From Flavobacterium enshiense DK69 (GTDB lineage Bacteria; Bacteroidota; Bacteroidia; Flavobacteriales; Flavobacteriaceae): a stretch of DNA of 64,000 bases. Under the pieces are notes generated by a model. That model did no database searches. It was not told the origin of the DNA and worked only from the letters and a program-made list of their open reading frames with translations. Shown here one piece after another: positions 44,375 to 53,545 of this stretch. A program made the position numbers and the translations under genes. The stretch spans positions 1-64,000 of the forward strand of contig NZ_AVCS01000021.1 in the NCBI RefSeq assembly GCF_000498495.1, read 5' to 3'. Position 1 is the stretch's first letter. Each line of letters begins with the position of its first letter.

Positions 44375-44403
44375 AAGCCCCGAATTTTTTGGGGCTTTTT
44401 TTA
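44375..44403 (+). terminator. Intrinsic terminator after the small lipoprotein
   Basis: AAGCCCC pairs with GGGGCTT around GAATTTTTT, followed by T. Confidence 0.9.
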
Positions 44404-44442
44404 TTTATATACTTCTATTTATATACTTTGGTTATCTTTCAG

Positions 44443-44544
44443 ATGAATGGTAATACAAAAAACAAAAAAACTCCAAAACTAATTCTGGGATTACGACCAA
44501 CTTTGCTTGAAAACGAAAAAGTGCAGCTACAAAAATTATTGTAA
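44443..44544 (+). pseudogene. Remnant of an M1 aminopeptidase C-terminus
   Basis: The frame ending at 44544 reads PTLLENEKVQLQKLL then stop, against PTLPENEKTQLQRLF then stop at the end of the intact M1 peptidase (41743-43809). About 11 of 15 residues agree and the stop is in the same place. Upstream of it the match is lost. It is best read as the last scrap of a deleted or diverged second copy. The rest of the gap (44545-44730) has no gene I can support. Confidence 0.6.
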
Positions 44545-44726
44545 GAATTGTACGCAACCAATTTCTTGTGAATGCATCTTTTTAATAGAGAAAATTAATT
44601 AATGAAAATTGTTTTTTGAAAGTCCAAGTAAGTATTGGAAGATTTTGAGATTGTATTCAGACGAAAAACGAAGCATACCGATGAACCGTATAAGTGTTAT
44701 AATGTAATTATAAAAGGTTATTTATA

Positions 44727-44752
44727 ATAAAAAAGCCCCGATAATCAGGGCT
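44727..44752 (-). terminator. Intrinsic terminator for the gene at 44759-45277
   Basis: On the minus strand AGCCC pairs with GGGCT and a run of T follows. Confidence 0.75.
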
Positions 44753-44758
44753 CTTAGT

Positions 44759-45277
44759 TTATCCTAGAATTTCTGTGATTTCATTTTTTATGAAAGACAG
44801 CGCTAAAACGGTAGGGGATTGCTTTTCCAATAAATCCGTTAAGAGTTTTTCGCGCAATTTGTCCGCATTTTCAACTTGTAAAGTTGTTTTTCGGATGGTT
44901 TGAATAATGGTGTTTTTTGCTGTAAGGATAATGTTCCAGCACTCGTCTGAAATATAAACCTGTTGTGTTAAATTATGTTCAAATTCCTGTTCGATATGAT
45001 GAATCAATAAAGACTCATAATCATTCTTATCGATAGAAAGAGGAGCAACACGAACCAACAGTTTTCCGGGGTTAATACGCTCTAAAAATAAAGCCATGCG
45101 CTCATAAGCCTGTAAACGTAAGGGTAAAGCCGTTTTTTGGGATTCTTTGTGTAAAAGGAAACGTCTTCTGCCTTCTTCGTTTTTTAAATAAGAATTAAAA
45201 ATGTAATAAGCTACACCTCCTGTTACAATTGAGGGAAGTGTGTAAGCTGCGATATCAATTATTTTAGAATAATCCAT
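44759..45277 (-). CDS. Hypothetical protein with N-terminal membrane anchor
   Basis: The 172-residue protein has one N-terminal hydrophobic stretch (about 8-30, IAAYTLPSIVTGGVAYYIF), then a helical, charged cytoplasmic part with 'LRLQAYERMALFLERINPGKLLVRV'. Proteins of this design occur across Flavobacteriaceae, but I know no function. It is convergent with the upstream lipoprotein gene and divergent from the pair that follows. Confidence 0.75.
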   Translation of the reverse strand: MDYSKIIDIAAYTLPSIVTGGVAYYIFNSYLKNEEGRRRFLLHKESQKTALPLRLQAYERMALFLERINPGKLLVRVAPLSIDKNDYESLLIHHIEQEFEHNLTQQVYISDECWNIILTAKNTIIQTIRKTTLQVENADKLREKLLTDLLEKQSPTVLALSFIKNEITEILG

Positions 45278-45376
45278 TTTTTGGGTTTAATTTTTTGCAA
45301 AAGTATAAGATTAACGGAATTCAGGATATATCCTTGCAATCTTTTTCGTTAATTTTGTTAATAACAAGGTAAAAAT

Positions 45377-46549
45377 ATGAAAAAGTTATTACTGGTCTTT
45401 ATGTTTTTTATGCATTTAGGGGTTTTTTCACAAAACGTTGAAATTGTTGTTGCCTTAAAAGACTATGAAACCAATCTTCCGATCGAAGATGCTTCTATTA
45501 CGGTACTTAACACCAATCAGGGACTGGTAAGTAATAAAGACGGTATTTTTAAAATTTCCTTGGATAAACCTTCAAAGATCCAGATTTCACATGCATCCTA
45601 TAAAACGATTGTGGTTAATTCGGCTTCATTGAAATTGAAGGAAAATATAATTTATATGGATCGGAATACTAAAACTTTGGAAGAAGTTATCATAACCACA
45701 AAACATCCTCAGGAAATTTTAAAGAAATTGATCGAAAATTCCTCTGATAAACTAACGATTCCAGTAAATCTTAAAGTTTATGTCCGTGAATTCTTTAAGA
45801 AAAATGATAAGTATACATCATTTAACGACGGACTTTTAAATTTTTACATTCAAGGAAGGCCTACTAACGTAAAGACCGATATACTGGTGGAACAAAATCG
45901 TTTTTATGGGTTAATTAATGATGAAATTGATGAAAGTACATTAGGATACAATTTAAACGATATAATCGGTAACTACTATGAATTCAAATACCTTGAAAAA
46001 GTAGTGGAGGCTTATTCGAAGAAAAAATACGATTACGAAATAAAAACATTTCCAAATAATCAGGATTATTACATAATGAATATCAGGCCGTTGCCAAATA
46101 TTGAAGGTTATTTCCCTGATTTCTATATAGTTTACGATTATAAAAAGAGCATCATAATCGAAATCAATTCCTCAGTACTAACGGAACGTTATGAGTTTAA
46201 AGGGGTAACCGATTTTTTAGTGATTAAAGGAAAAATTTTTAATTCGGTTTTTAATGCTACCTATAAATATGACGGAAATAAGTATTACCTAGCCAGTTCA
46301 AAAGAAGAGATAGGTTTCAAGACAACCAATAAGAAAAAAGAAGAAGAACGCATTGAGGTGAAGAATTATCTGGTCACGACAAACTTCAGTACGAAACCGG
46401 TTCCTTATGATAAAAGTGATGTCTACAAAGAGAAATCGTTATTCAATAAACGAAATACCATACTAACCAATTACTGGGAATTCGATTCAGGGTTGACTCC
46501 GACGGAAGAAGAAAAACAGATAATTGAAAGTCTGGCTTCTAAATTATAA
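45377..46549 (+). CDS. Secreted carboxypeptidase-regulatory-like protein, copy 1
   Basis: The 390-residue protein has a signal peptide (ending VFSQ), then a CarboxypepD_reg-like beta-sandwich (about 20-105: 'DYETNLPIEDASITVL' and 'GLVSNKDGIFKISL'), then a conserved but unnamed region of about 280 residues that ends with the motif YWEFDSGLTPTEEE. The beta-sandwich is the domain at the N-terminus of TonB-dependent receptors, but there is no plug or barrel. It is followed 90 bases later by a paralogue of the same build. Role unknown; the location is the periplasm or outer surface. Confidence 0.8.
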   Translation: MKKLLLVFMFFMHLGVFSQNVEIVVALKDYETNLPIEDASITVLNTNQGLVSNKDGIFKISLDKPSKIQISHASYKTIVVNSASLKLKENIIYMDRNTKTLEEVIITTKHPQEILKKLIENSSDKLTIPVNLKVYVREFFKKNDKYTSFNDGLLNFYIQGRPTNVKTDILVEQNRFYGLINDEIDESTLGYNLNDIIGNYYEFKYLEKVVEAYSKKKYDYEIKTFPNNQDYYIMNIRPLPNIEGYFPDFYIVYDYKKSIIIEINSSVLTERYEFKGVTDFLVIKGKIFNSVFNATYKYDGNKYYLASSKEEIGFKTTNKKKEEERIEVKNYLVTTNFSTKPVPYDKSDVYKEKSLFNKRNTILTNYWEFDSGLTPTEEEKQIIESLASKL

Positions 46550-46639
46550 CTCAAATAATTAAAAATTAACAACTTTTTATAATAATTTTCTTTTGTTCTG
46601 TTAAAAAAATATATTTCTTTGTAAGAAATTAATTATTTT

Positions 46640-47818
46640 ATGAAACAGACAATAATCTTATTTTTAGTTAGTCTTTGGACAATCAAAACTTTATCTCAGG
46701 AAAAGAAAATTACAGTTATCCTTAAAAATGAAATAACAAAAGAAGTAGTTTCAGGGGCTTCTGTTAGCGTTGTAAATTCAAACCAAGGTGCTGTCAGCAA
46801 TGAAGAAGGTGTTTTTCGTCTTTCCATAGATGCTCCTTCCGAAATAGTAATTACTCATTTAACCTATAAAACAAAAGTAATACCGTCTTCAGATTTAAAA
46901 CAGGCTGAAACAATTGTCTTTCTTGAGGAAAACGATACCAAACTTGAGGAAATGATTATTTCCAAAACACCAATTTACCAGGTTCTTTCAGCATTGGTTG
47001 AAAATTCTGCTAAACGATTGACAATGCCTATCCATCTAAGTACTTATTGCCGTGAATTTGTGAAGAACTACGGAAACTATTCCCGATTTTCAGATGGTTT
47101 GGTGGACTTACATATTAAAGGAAAAGCAAAAAAAGTAGATATTGATGCTGTTGCACTTCAAAACAGATCTTATGGACTTAATGAAAAAGATCCTGCTTCA
47201 GAGCATTTAATAGGATTCAAGTTGGATAGGATTATTGAAAAGACCTATGAGTTTAGTGTGCTAAAAACGTTTTGCACAAAAAAAAGCCAGAAAGATTATG
47301 ATTTTGAAATTAAGAGCAATCCTTCTGATGATAATGTTTATTTCATATATATAACTCCGAAGAAGGAAGCCGAAAAATTACTTTACGAAGCTAAAGTGGC
47401 TTATAACCGTTCACAAAAACTGATTTTATCAGTAGATATGAAAATAGCCGATTCCCATCTTCAATACTCAAAAGAAATGAATTTTATATTAATGAGAGCT
47501 TTGTTTAAGAAGGATGATTTTAAGGCTACTTTTAAATTTGAAAATGACAAATATTTCCTTGCCAATACTTTTGCTGATGTTCATTTTAAAGCTTGGAATA
47601 AAAGAGGAATGGATTATGATCTGGAAGCCAAGAATGCTTTTGTGGTTAAAAATTATGCTGATGAAAATTTTAGTTATGATAAAGAAGAGATCATGGATAA
47701 TTCGGTACTTGCGCGTAATAAAAACAATATTAAATCCCAATACTGGGAATTTGATTCGGGTCTGACATTGACAATAGAGGAAGAGAAAATAGTCGAAAAA
47801 TTGGCTTCCAAATCTTAA
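46640..47818 (+). CDS. Secreted carboxypeptidase-regulatory-like protein, copy 2
   Basis: The 392-residue paralogue of the previous gene has a signal peptide (ending TLSQ), a beta-sandwich domain ('EVVSGASVSVVNSNQGAVSN' and 'GVFRLSID'), the same middle region ('YCREFVKNYGNYSRFSDGLVDLHI') and the end motif YWEFDSGLTLTIEEE. Divergence between the two is substantial, so the duplication is old. It ends at an intrinsic terminator at 47837. Confidence 0.8.
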   Translation: MKQTIILFLVSLWTIKTLSQEKKITVILKNEITKEVVSGASVSVVNSNQGAVSNEEGVFRLSIDAPSEIVITHLTYKTKVIPSSDLKQAETIVFLEENDTKLEEMIISKTPIYQVLSALVENSAKRLTMPIHLSTYCREFVKNYGNYSRFSDGLVDLHIKGKAKKVDIDAVALQNRSYGLNEKDPASEHLIGFKLDRIIEKTYEFSVLKTFCTKKSQKDYDFEIKSNPSDDNVYFIYITPKKEAEKLLYEAKVAYNRSQKLILSVDMKIADSHLQYSKEMNFILMRALFKKDDFKATFKFENDKYFLANTFADVHFKAWNKRGMDYDLEAKNAFVVKNYADENFSYDKEEIMDNSVLARNKNNIKSQYWEFDSGLTLTIEEEKIVEKLASKS

Positions 47819-47836
47819 AAAATGTAACGTTAAAAG

Positions 47837-47863
47837 GCATTCAAAACTTGAATGTCTTTTTTT
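47837..47863 (+). terminator. Intrinsic terminator after the paralogue pair
   Basis: GCATTCAA pairs with TTGAATGT around AAAC and is followed by eight T. Its 3' stem includes the -33 box of the next promoter. Confidence 0.75.
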
Positions 47864-47877
47864 TATGGTTATTTTTG
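47848..47877 (+). promoter_or_regulatory. Promoter of the UvrD/PcrA helicase
   Basis: TTG at 47848-47850, 19 bases, then TATTTTTG at 47870-47877, a full match to the Bacteroidetes consensus. It overlaps the terminator of the upstream gene. Confidence 0.65.
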
Positions 47878-47938
47878 TAGATTATAATTTCAATAACCAA
47901 GAAATCCAGTTATTTTGAAAGTCAGTGATTCAAATAAA

Positions 47939-50269
47939 ATGCAACAGATAATAAATCAGCTTAACGAAGCTCAACGTGCGCCCGTACTGCAAAAAGACGG
48001 ACCAATGATAGTGATTGCGGGTGCCGGTTCCGGAAAAACACGTGTGCTTACGGTTCGTATTGCCAATCTAATTCATCAGGGTGTTGATGCTTTCAATATC
48101 TTATCGCTTACGTTTACCAATAAAGCGGCACGTGAGATGAAAAAACGTATTACCGACATCGTAGGCCCTGAAGCCAAAAATCTTTGGATGGGAACCTTTC
48201 ACTCGGTTTTTGCCAAGATTTTGCGTATTGAAGCCGATAAATTAGGATATCCAAGTAATTTCACCATTTATGATGCCCAGGATTCTGTGCGCCTGATCGG
48301 ACAAATTATTAAGGAGATGCAGCTGGATAAGGATGTCTACAAACCAAAACAGGTTTTCGGCCGGATTTCATCCTATAAAAACAGTCTGATAACCGTTAAG
48401 GCTTACTTCAACAATCCGGAATTACAGGAAGCCGATGCGATGAGCAAAAAACCGCGCATGGGTGAAATTTACAATCAGTATGTGGAGCGTTGTTTTAAAT
48501 CCGGAGCCATGGACTTTGATGATTTGTTATTGAAAACAAATGAATTATTAAATCGTTTTCCAGATGTTTTGGCGAAGTATCAGGATCGTTTCCGTTATAT
48601 CCTTGTGGATGAGTATCAGGATACCAACCATTCACAGTATCTGATTGTTCGCGCTTTATCCGACAGGTTCCATAATATCTGTGTGGTAGGTGATGATGCG
48701 CAGAGTATTTATGCTTTCCGCGGAGCGAATATCAATAATATTTTAAACTTTCAGAAGGATTATGAAGGTGTTCAGACGTATCGATTGGAACAGAATTACC
48801 GTTCGACCAGAAATATAGTTGAAGCCGCCAATACAATCATCGACAAGAATAAAACCAAGTTAGATAAAGTGGTTTGGACCGCGAATGATTTCGGTCCGAA
48901 AATTAAAATCCACCGCAGTTTAACTGATGGGGAAGAAGGTCGTTTTGTAGCTTCCACCATTTTTGAAGAGAAGATGCAAAAGCAGATGATGAACGGACAG
49001 TTTGCTATTTTGTACCGTACCAACGCCCAATCACGAGCAATGGAAGATGCTTTGCGCAAAAGGGATATTCCGTACCGAATTTACGGAGGATTGTCGTTCT
49101 ATCAGCGCAAGGAAATCAAAGACGTGTTGTGCTATTTGCGTTTGGTCATTAACCCGAAAGACGAAGAGGCATTGATTCGCGTAATTAATTATCCGGCGAG
49201 GGGAATTGGTAATTCGACTATTGAGAAACTAACGGTTGCGGCCAATCATTACAAGCGTTCCATCTTCGAAGTTATGGAACACATTGAAAAAATCGATTTG
49301 AAGCTGACATCGGGAACTAAAAATAAATTGCAGGATTTTGTAATGATGATTAAGAGTTTTCAAGTCATCAACGAAAATCAAGATGCTCTTTATCTGACCG
49401 ATCATGTAACCAAGAAAACCGGTTTAATTCAGGAACTAAAAAAGGATGCCACTCCGGAAGGTATTGCCCGTATTGAGAACATCGAAGTTTTAATGGGAGG
49501 TATCAAGGATTTCATCGAAGGACAAAAAGAAGTTGACGGTGCCCGTGGTGCCTTATCTGAATTCTTGGAAGATGTGGCTTTGGCAACTGATTTGGATAAT
49601 GATACCGGTGATGACGACCGTGTAGCATTGATGACCATTCACTTGGCAAAAGGATTGGAATTCCCAACGGTTTTTATCGTAGGTATGGAAGAAGATTTGT
49701 TCCCGAGTGCGATGAGTATGAACACTCGAAGCGAACTGGAAGAAGAACGCCGATTGTTTTATGTAGCCTTAACCCGTGCGGAACACCAAGCGTACTTAAC
49801 ATACGCACAATCGCGTTACCGTTGGGGAAAACTTGTTGACAGCGAACCATCGCGTTTTATAGAAGAAATAGATCCGCAGTATTTGGAATATTTAACACCA
49901 GTAGAAACGAATTACCGTTATAAACCGATGATTAATACCGATATTTTTGGAGATGTAGATAAATCGAAACTTCGTTTGACAAAGCCTGTTGCTGGGACAC
50001 CTCCGAAATATATTACAAGTAATGAGCCAAAACCTGACTTTAATATTCGTAAATTGAAGCCAGTTTCGGGTTCCGCGCCAAGCGGTAAAGCCAATTTGTT
50101 TGACGGTAATTTGGCGATAGGGAATATCGTAATGCATGAACGATTCGGAAAAGGACAAATCCTGAATTTGGAAGGAGCAGGGGCAGACAAAAAAGCAGAA
50201 ATCAAATTTGAAGTAGGAGGAATCAAGAAGTTGTTGTTGCGTTTCGCGAAGCTGGATGTGATTGGGTAA
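47939..50269 (+). CDS. pcrA: UvrD/PcrA-type ATP-dependent DNA helicase
   Basis: This superfamily 1 helicase acts in excision repair and removal of proteins from DNA. The 776-residue product has Walker A AGAGSGKT, the SFTNKAAREM segment, Walker B DEYQDT, QNYRS, and MTIHLAKGLEFP, then a C-terminal Tudor-like end (IVMHERFGKGQI) as in PcrA. I chose the ATG at 47939 (MQQIINQLNEAQRAPV), which matches Flavobacterium homologues; a TTG at 47915 is open eight codons upstream and cannot be excluded. Confidence 0.93.
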   Translation: MQQIINQLNEAQRAPVLQKDGPMIVIAGAGSGKTRVLTVRIANLIHQGVDAFNILSLTFTNKAAREMKKRITDIVGPEAKNLWMGTFHSVFAKILRIEADKLGYPSNFTIYDAQDSVRLIGQIIKEMQLDKDVYKPKQVFGRISSYKNSLITVKAYFNNPELQEADAMSKKPRMGEIYNQYVERCFKSGAMDFDDLLLKTNELLNRFPDVLAKYQDRFRYILVDEYQDTNHSQYLIVRALSDRFHNICVVGDDAQSIYAFRGANINNILNFQKDYEGVQTYRLEQNYRSTRNIVEAANTIIDKNKTKLDKVVWTANDFGPKIKIHRSLTDGEEGRFVASTIFEEKMQKQMMNGQFAILYRTNAQSRAMEDALRKRDIPYRIYGGLSFYQRKEIKDVLCYLRLVINPKDEEALIRVINYPARGIGNSTIEKLTVAANHYKRSIFEVMEHIEKIDLKLTSGTKNKLQDFVMMIKSFQVINENQDALYLTDHVTKKTGLIQELKKDATPEGIARIENIEVLMGGIKDFIEGQKEVDGARGALSEFLEDVALATDLDNDTGDDDRVALMTIHLAKGLEFPTVFIVGMEEDLFPSAMSMNTRSELEEERRLFYVALTRAEHQAYLTYAQSRYRWGKLVDSEPSRFIEEIDPQYLEYLTPVETNYRYKPMINTDIFGDVDKSKLRLTKPVAGTPPKYITSNEPKPDFNIRKLKPVSGSAPSGKANLFDGNLAIGNIVMHERFGKGQILNLEGAGADKKAEIKFEVGGIKKLLLRFAKLDVIG

Positions 50270-50414
50270 AAAGTATATATCATGTTTTAGTCACCTGTAA
50301 GCTCTTTTAACGAATGTATATTTTGAAAATTTTATTAAAGTTATTTTTTTAATACTATTTTTCTTCTAATTTCGTTTTGAATTGTAGTAACAGAATATTT
50401 AAAACAATCCTTTT

Positions 50415-51533
50415 ATGATAGCTGCCCAAACTTTAAAACAAAGCAAATGGTTTACAAAACTTTCATTAAGTTTTTTGTCTATAGTTGGAGCAGTTAATTT
50501 GTTACTGTTTATAGTATTGCCACTTTTGCCTTTTAAGTTGTCAAAATACATTCTGCCAATTGGTTTAATTATGTTGGCTTTGTCAATTGTTTTTTCAATT
50601 GTTTTTTCAATCTATTGGCATTATAAAGAGAAAAGTAACTCGTTTAACTCTGAGAAGTGCCATGTTTGGTTAACCACGCTGTTGCGTTATTGGCTGGCTG
50701 TACAAATAGCTACATTTGGTTTTGAGAAAATTTTGGGCGTAAACTTTGCTCATTCTTATCATGCTGATGATGCTTTGACAAGTACTTTAAACGGGCAAGA
50801 ACTAACCTGGATTTATTATAGTTATTCTTACGGACTTTCGTTGATTGTGGCTTTTTTTCAAATAGTTGGAAGTTATCTATTATTGTTCAGACGGACTATT
50901 CTTATAGGTGTTTCATTGTTACTCCCAGTGATGTTTAATATCGTATTGATTAACCTATTTTATGGGATAGGTATAGTAGTCGCATTTACTGCAATTTCAA
51001 TGACATTAGGTTTGATTTATTTATTATATCAGAGAAAAGAGGAGATAATTTCTTTCTTCAAACGATACGAAATAGGATTACCAACTATAGGGAATTCAAC
51101 TATACGCAATAGCATAAGAGTTGTATGCATACTACTACCTATATTTTTTATCACTTATTATAAGAGTAATGTATATGCTTCATCAAAGTATTTTGGTAAG
51201 TGGGAAGTAGAAACTATGAAACGAAATGGATCTGTTATTCCTGAAAAAGCTTGGGAAAAAGATACTTTAGCTTGGAAAAATATCTATTTCGAAGAGCGTG
51301 GGAAATTGTATTGTACACCTAATCCTTATAAATATGATGACGATGTATCCATTTTGTTTAAATATGAATACAATGAAGATAAAGATGCAATAAGAGTTAT
51401 ATCATATGAGAAAAACCCTCAGCAACCAGATACAATTCCTGTTCAAATAAATAAGTTTAAAGGTAATTCGATGGAATGGAATATGGTTTTTTATAAAGAT
51501 ACCATTCAAATGCAATTAAAACGGGAAAATTAA
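50415..51533 (+). CDS. DoxX-like membrane protein with C-terminal soluble domain
   Basis: The 372-residue protein has about seven hydrophobic segments (from about 15 to 255) with 'TFGFEKILGVNF', 'YYSYSYGLSLIVAFFQIVGSYLLLF' and 'RRTILIGVSLLLPVM', in the manner of DoxX/DoxD-like proteins, followed by a soluble part of about 115 residues with 'YFGKWEVETM' and 'VNLLLF' -type strands. No catalytic residues are apparent. The combination is not one I can name. It appears to be transcribed alone. Confidence 0.65.
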   Translation: MIAAQTLKQSKWFTKLSLSFLSIVGAVNLLLFIVLPLLPFKLSKYILPIGLIMLALSIVFSIVFSIYWHYKEKSNSFNSEKCHVWLTTLLRYWLAVQIATFGFEKILGVNFAHSYHADDALTSTLNGQELTWIYYSYSYGLSLIVAFFQIVGSYLLLFRRTILIGVSLLLPVMFNIVLINLFYGIGIVVAFTAISMTLGLIYLLYQRKEEIISFFKRYEIGLPTIGNSTIRNSIRVVCILLPIFFITYYKSNVYASSKYFGKWEVETMKRNGSVIPEKAWEKDTLAWKNIYFEERGKLYCTPNPYKYDDDVSILFKYEYNEDKDAIRVISYEKNPQQPDTIPVQINKFKGNSMEWNMVFYKDTIQMQLKREN

Positions 51534-51683
51534 GTAGTTTTCAATAATTAATTAAAAACAAAGCTTTGTCAAAAAGAATAGAGAAAGCTCTTTTAGAAAG
51601 TATTGTAAGAAGTTAGAAAAAGCTTTAACTTTAATAATTATAAATGCTTAAAGCGAATTGCTTATGGCTTAATGCTGAAAACA

Positions 51684-52304
51684 ATGGCACAATTCATTAA
51701 AATTTACCCGGAAAACCCAAGTGAAAAGGAAATTGCTAAAGTGGTAAAAACACTTCGCGATGGTGGTTTAATAATCTATCCGACTGACACGGTTTATGGT
51801 TTGGGATGCGACATCACCAATACGAAAGCTTTGGAGCGCATTGCCAAAATTAAAGGCGTGAAACTGGAAAAAGCTAATTTCTCTTTTGTCTGCCATGATT
51901 TAAGTAATATTTCCGATTATGTGAAGCAGATTGATACGTCGACCTTCAAAATCCTGAAAAGAGCATTGCCGGGACCTTATACCTTCATCCTTCCCGGAAA
52001 TAATAATCTTCCGAAAGAATTTAAAAAGAAAACTACGGTAGGTATTCGTGTGCCGGATCATGAAATTGCATTGGAAATTGTGCGTCACCTTGGAAATCCA
52101 ATTGTTTCCACTTCAATTCATGATGACGATGAGGTTATTGAGTATACTACTGATCCCGAATTAATCTTTGAAAAATGGCAAAACCTTGTCGATTTGGTTA
52201 TTGATGGCGGTTATGGTGATAACGAAGCATCAACTATTATTGATTTATCGAATGGTGAGCCTGTTGTTGTTCGTGAAGGAAAAGGAAGTTTGGATATTTT
52301 ATAA
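51684..52304 (+). CDS. YciO/Sua5/TsaC family protein
   Basis: The 206-residue protein has the YrdC fold: YPTDTVYGLGCD, 'KIKGVKLEKANFSFVCHDLSNIS', 'LPGPYTFILPG' and 'TVGIRVPDHEIALEIVRHLG'. Sua5/TsaC enzymes make threonylcarbamoyl-AMP for the t6A modification of tRNA. The Asn-Phe-Ser-Phe-Val-Cys and 'DLSNIS' stretch looks more like the YciO branch, whose exact role is less certain. I chose ATG 51684 (MAQFIKIYPENP); an ATG four codons upstream is possible. A terminator follows. Confidence 0.85.
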   Translation: MAQFIKIYPENPSEKEIAKVVKTLRDGGLIIYPTDTVYGLGCDITNTKALERIAKIKGVKLEKANFSFVCHDLSNISDYVKQIDTSTFKILKRALPGPYTFILPGNNNLPKEFKKKTTVGIRVPDHEIALEIVRHLGNPIVSTSIHDDDEVIEYTTDPELIFEKWQNLVDLVIDGGYGDNEASTIIDLSNGEPVVVREGKGSLDIL

Positions 52305-52330
52305 GAATTAGTAAAGAGCTATTTATATAA

Positions 52331-52360
52331 AAAACGTCTTGAAATTCAAGGCGTTTTTTA
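52331..52360 (+). terminator. Intrinsic terminator after the YciO/Sua5 gene
   Basis: AAAACGTCTTGAA pairs with TTCAAGGCGTTTT (one G-T pair), followed by T. Confidence 0.85.
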
Positions 52361-52559
52361 TTAAATGTTTATAGTTACTGAAACTAACTGACCGCAAAAC
52401 TGATTTTACATATATTAAAAAGAAATCAAATCCTAGAAGATTTCATCTGATGCAAAAGAATATATTTTTCTAACCACCTAATTTTTCTTGTAAAATAAAA
52501 CATCTCTAAATAAAATATAGTTTTTATAAATAAAAAGTACTTTGTATTTCAAAGTTTAT

Positions 52560-52567
52560 TAAATTTG
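52560..52567 (+). promoter_or_regulatory. Putative -7 box for the small membrane protein
   Basis: TAAATTTG lies 96 bases before the chosen ATG. A TTTG at 52541-52544 is only 15 bases upstream. The remainder of the gap 52361-52663 is AT-rich and I see nothing else in it. Confidence 0.35.
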
Positions 52568-52663
52568 TGTAGAGAAAATTGAAGATGAATGATTTACAAT
52601 TTAAATAAGGGTCATTTTAGTTCTGTTTTCATGGAAAATTATTTCAAATCAAAATTTAAAATT

Positions 52664-52948
52664 ATGCAAAACAAAAGGCTTTTAGGAATTGTGCTAGCGG
52701 TAGCAGTTTTACTGTTTATTCCGTTTACAGCAATGCAGTTTACTGATGAAGTAAATTGGACTTTATTTGATTTTATTGTTGCAGGAGTCTTATTGCTGGG
52801 AACTGGTCTGATGTGCGAATTTGTAATAAGGAAAGTAGCCAAAACCGAACATAGAATAGCTCTCTGTGGAGCTGTTTTGGCAGTGCTCGTCCTGATTTGG
52901 ATCGAATTGGCTGTTGGTATCTTCGGAACGCCATTCGCAGGATCATAG
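52664..52948 (+). CDS. Small three-segment membrane protein
   Basis: This is a 94-residue protein with three hydrophobic stretches: residues 7-23 (LGIVLAVAVLLFIPFTA), 34-52 (FDFIVAGVLLLGTGLMC), and 67-86. I chose ATG 52664 (MQNKRLLGIV), since the upstream 25 codons in the same frame look like leader. I do not recognise it with certainty; similar short proteins with the MQF-DEVNWTL-DF pattern are present in other Bacteroidetes. A strong terminator follows at 52994. Confidence 0.7.
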   Translation: MQNKRLLGIVLAVAVLLFIPFTAMQFTDEVNWTLFDFIVAGVLLLGTGLMCEFVIRKVAKTEHRIALCGAVLAVLVLIWIELAVGIFGTPFAGS

Positions 52949-52993
52949 CGGGAAGGCAGAATTCAGAAATTGAAATTAAAATCATAACTCAAT

Positions 52994-53023
52994 AACCGAC
53001 AATTAGTTCTTGTCGGTTTTTTT
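52994..53023 (+). terminator. Intrinsic terminator after the small membrane protein
   Basis: AACCGACA (52994-53001) pairs with TGTCGGTT (53011-53018), followed by T. Confidence 0.88.
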
Positions 53024-53196
53024 ATTTGTTACAACGATTAATTTATAGATTACAAAAAGGATTACAAAAATTTGCATGATATTACACTAATGTATTGAAA
53101 AAGAGAAGAGAAAAACTGCTCGTCATTCTGATTATGAGTATGAGAATCAATACTGCAAAAGAGCGAGGTTTAATTACTGAAATCGTTATTTATTAA

Positions 53197-53427
53197 TTGG
53201 TAGATAGTAATTTACCTACGGGACTGCCGATGGTCAATGTACATAATAGGGTGTCGATGTTCGGCCAGTTAAAAAAACTTATGTATATAGATGGCGTAAT
53301 ATAAGGTACGCCAATGAATCGCATTTGTATGCTTACCGACTACATGAAGGCGGAACAAAAAGTTGTTGCCTGACCCAACCAGGATGTAGTGTATGGAACA
53401 GGTACGATCGGAAACCGCCTGCTGTAA
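53197..53427 (+). pseudogene. Decayed DUF1254 gene fragment
   Basis: One frame reads GLPMVNVHNRVSMF, then a stop at 53302-53304, then MNRICMLTDYMKAEQKVVA, a TGA stop at 53371-53373, then PNQDVVYGTGTIG and a final stop. This is the N-terminal pattern of a DUF1254 subfamily whose members have, from memory, GWPMVN..NR and MLNDYI....TCPNQDVVYG. The TGA stands exactly where a Cys codon (TGC/TGT) is expected before PNQDVVYG. The match ends after about 75 codons. The subfamily differs from the intact neighbour at 53546. The rest of 53024-53545 holds no supported gene. Confidence 0.75.
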
Positions 53428-53545
53428 TGAAAGTGAAATAGATTGATGATGTAAATGTGACAACCTTTTGAAACAGAGATAGGTGAGAAGTTGGTTGTTA
53501 GTCTTGCGTGTTTTTTAAGAATAAACCAATACATAATAAACTGTA

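Noticed and set aside
44632..44727. A 31-codon frame reading VLEDFEIVFRRKTKHTDEPYK
   Set aside because: It begins directly after a stop with no ATG, and I recognise no family; possibly a gene remnant but unsupported.
53371..53373. Selenocysteine UGA in the DUF1254 fragment
   Set aside because: A Cys codon is expected here, but a further in-frame stop lies upstream and the frame ends early, which fits decay rather than recoding.
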